Source of the DNA: Linnemannia hyalina
Taxonomy: Eukaryota > Mortierellomycota > Mortierellomycetes > Mortierellales > Mortierellaceae
DNA: 64,000 nt
Assembly (NCBI GenBank): GCA_019671135.1
Contig: JAHRHY010000006.1
Span: 2,535,277-2,599,276 of the forward strand
Reading direction: 5' to 3'
The translations under genes were made by a program, and so were the position numbers. The notes beneath the pieces were generated by a model. That model did no database searches. It was not told where the DNA came from and saw only the letters and a program-made list of their open reading frames with translations. Below, in pieces: positions 62,587 through 64,000 of the stretch. Position 1 is the first letter of the stretch. The number at the start of each line of letters is the position of its first letter.

Positions 62587-63585
62587 GCCCATAATTTGCT
62601 GGGTGGATTTCAATTTGCCGTTATATGTTGCTACAGATGCATCTAACGTTGGAATTGGAGCAATTTTATATCAGCTGCCGGAAGGCGAGGCGAATCCCAA
62701 AAACATTAGATATATTTCTTTTGTTGCGCGCTCATTGCAACCCAGTGAACGACGCTATAGTACAACTCAGAAGGAGTTATTGGCAATTGTGTTTGCACTG
62801 AAGAAGTTGCATTACTATTTGTGGGGCCGTCACTTTACGCTTTTCACGGATCATCGCGCTCTTACTTTTATGCATACGCAGAAGGATATGAACTCGATGC
62901 TTACCGCATGGCAGGAGACTATTTTGGATTACACGTTTAAGGTTGTTTATCGACCTGGCGTTCTGAACGTTTTACCAGACGCTTTGTCTCGCCAGTTTCC
63001 TCAAGAGTTGTGGACAGCCCGCATTCAAGGATCTGCTCCGAGCAAAATTTATGGTTATGTTCACTTAATCCAGGACGCCGACACTCAACGTGTGACGGTA
63101 GCTGTCTCAGAGAGAAGAGGAGTGTTAGTCGACGCACATGCGCTTGGTCACATTGGGACCAATGCCATGGTCAAGCATATTCATTCGTTGCAAAAGACGT
63201 GGCCTAATCTGGCCAAGGATTGCTTGGAGTATGTTCAGCGTTGCCAAGAATGCCAGCGAGTCAACATCGCACGCAAGGGATACCACCCTCTGACGGCCAT
63301 TCATGCTCAGTTACCAGGTGAACATATGGCGGTTGATTTGACCGGTCCATTCCCTGTGGAGAGCGATGGAAACCTATTCCTACTCATTTTGGTTGATGTT
63401 TGTACAAGGTTCGTCTTCTTGGAACCCATACCTGACAAGAAGGGGATGACCATTGCAAAAGTTTTGTTCAAAATCTTCACCACTATTGGTTTTCCACGTA
63501 TCCTCCAATCTGACAATGGCAGAGAATTCGTTAACGAGGCGGTGCAAGTGATGACTACCACTATGGGAGTGCAACATAGGTTACT
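62587..63585 (+). pseudogene. G0 Gypsy pol, part 2 (RNase H, integrase), cut by G4 LTR
   Basis: Continuation of 50748-51400. RNase H YVATDASNVGIGAILYQLP, TTQKELLAIVFALKKLHYYL, LFTDHRALTFMHTQ; the end of RNase H PGVLNVLPDALSRQF; integrase finger (DAHALGHIGTNAMVKHIHSL, CQECQRVN) and core MAVDLTGPFPVESDG, ILQSDNGREFVNEAVQ. Coding stops at the G4 LTR before the last catalytic Glu. Confidence 0.9.
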
Positions 63586-63750
63586 TGTCGCATATTTGCC
63601 TGTCTCGGGGGTGTCAGCTAATGTAATTAGGCTAGAGACAGTAATTTAGTCATATGACCAGACACCGACATAAATGGAGGTGTCTGGGCTGTTAACAAAG
63701 ATCCCTGTCTTGTCTTATCAATTCGATTGTGCGTGACTAGCGTAAAAATT
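63586..63750 (+). repeat. Truncated G4 LTR (first 165 bp) at the telomere junction
   Basis: TGTCGCATATTTGCC onward matches 38658-38822 with about one change (CCTGTC for CCTCTC). It breaks off at GCGTAAAAATT, and telomere repeats begin at the next base. Confidence 0.95.
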
Positions 63751-64000
63751 TAGGGTTTTTTAGGGTTTTTTAGGGTTTTTTAGGGTTTTTTAGGGTTTTT
63801 TAGGGTTTTTTAGGGTTTTTTAGGGTTTTTTAGGGTTTTTTAGGGTTTTTTAGGGTTTTTTAGGGTTTTTTAGGGTTTTTTAGGGTTTTTTTAGGGTTTT
63901 TTAGGGTTTTTTAGGGTTTTTTAGGGTTTTTTAGGGTTTTTTAGGGTTTTTTAGGGTTTTTTAGGGTTTTTTAGGGTTTTTTAGGGTTTTTTAGGGTTTT
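63751..64000 (+). repeat. Telomere array, unit TTTTTTAGGG (10 bp)
   Basis: About 25 units, G-rich strand running outward as expected for a chromosome right end. All units are 10 bp except one with seven T at about 63886-63892. The array runs to the window edge, so its full length is unknown. Confidence 0.95.

Noticed and set aside
63751..64000. Possibility that the window is plant DNA because of the TTTTTTAGGG telomere
   Set aside because: CRN genes, short fungal-type introns and the Gypsy families fit a fungus. The plant with this telomere unit is only a parallel.

Overview
The window is the end of a fungal chromosome, running from effector-rich subtelomere (left) to telomere (right). The lineage is most likely an early-diverging Mucoromycota fungus, with Mortierellaceae my best guess. 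The reasons are genes with many short GT-AG introns, Crinkler (CRN) proteins with the LYCLVDGE/LFCLVDGE type N-terminus, chromodomain Ty3/Gypsy elements, and a TnpB-like gene family that I recall (not checked) as expanded in Mortierella. The last 250 bp are a telomere array on the G-rich strand whose unit is the 10-mer TTTTTTAGGG rather than TTAGGG.

Left third (1-26 kb), moderate GC, intron-containing: three CRN genes (CRN1 at 1-932 minus, partial; CRN2 at 5871-8317; CRN3 at 20586-23415). CRN2 and CRN3 have a shared upstream motif and a long pyrimidine-rich leader. A third copy of that motif and leader (about 14.64-15.03 kb) stands before an unrelated gene. Between them lie a frameshifted hAT transposon, a degraded pogo-like transposon, LTR fragments, and the most notable gene of the region: a 5'-truncated seven-part gene (10.84-14.57 kb) that joins an XPG/FEN1-like helix-hairpin region to a C-terminal TnpB/Fanzor-like RuvC and zinc-ribbon nuclease. 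A fragment of a second family member is at 8.8-9.6 kb. A large inverted repeat at 24.6-25.8 kb carries a retroposed insertion with a clear target duplication.

Middle (26-50 kb): broken Gypsy elements, then a visibly AT-rich island (32.0-50.3 kb) with intronless genes unlike the host genes around them: three DDE transposases, two paralogous zinc-motif/tandem-domain proteins, and one possible replication-initiator-like protein. Four full copies of an exactly 495-bp terminal unit (plus two fragments) bound these modules. Two of them act as the terminal inverted repeats of a 5.5-kb element that sits in a duplicated CTAG and has captured Gypsy fragments. The unit shares its first six bases, GAGGCC, with a 451-bp foldback element that occurs three times.

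Right third (50-64 kb): a Russian-doll nest of Ty3/Gypsy elements. G0 pol is split by G1 (target duplication TTATC), and one LTR of G1 is split by G2 (target duplication GTTGT, 207-bp LTRs that look identical, uninterrupted gag and pol). G0 is then cut by a truncated LTR of a fourth family (G4), and the telomere is joined directly to that LTR fragment.

Coordinates of exons were deduced by eye from splice signals and frame continuity. No database search was possible, so family names rest on motifs.
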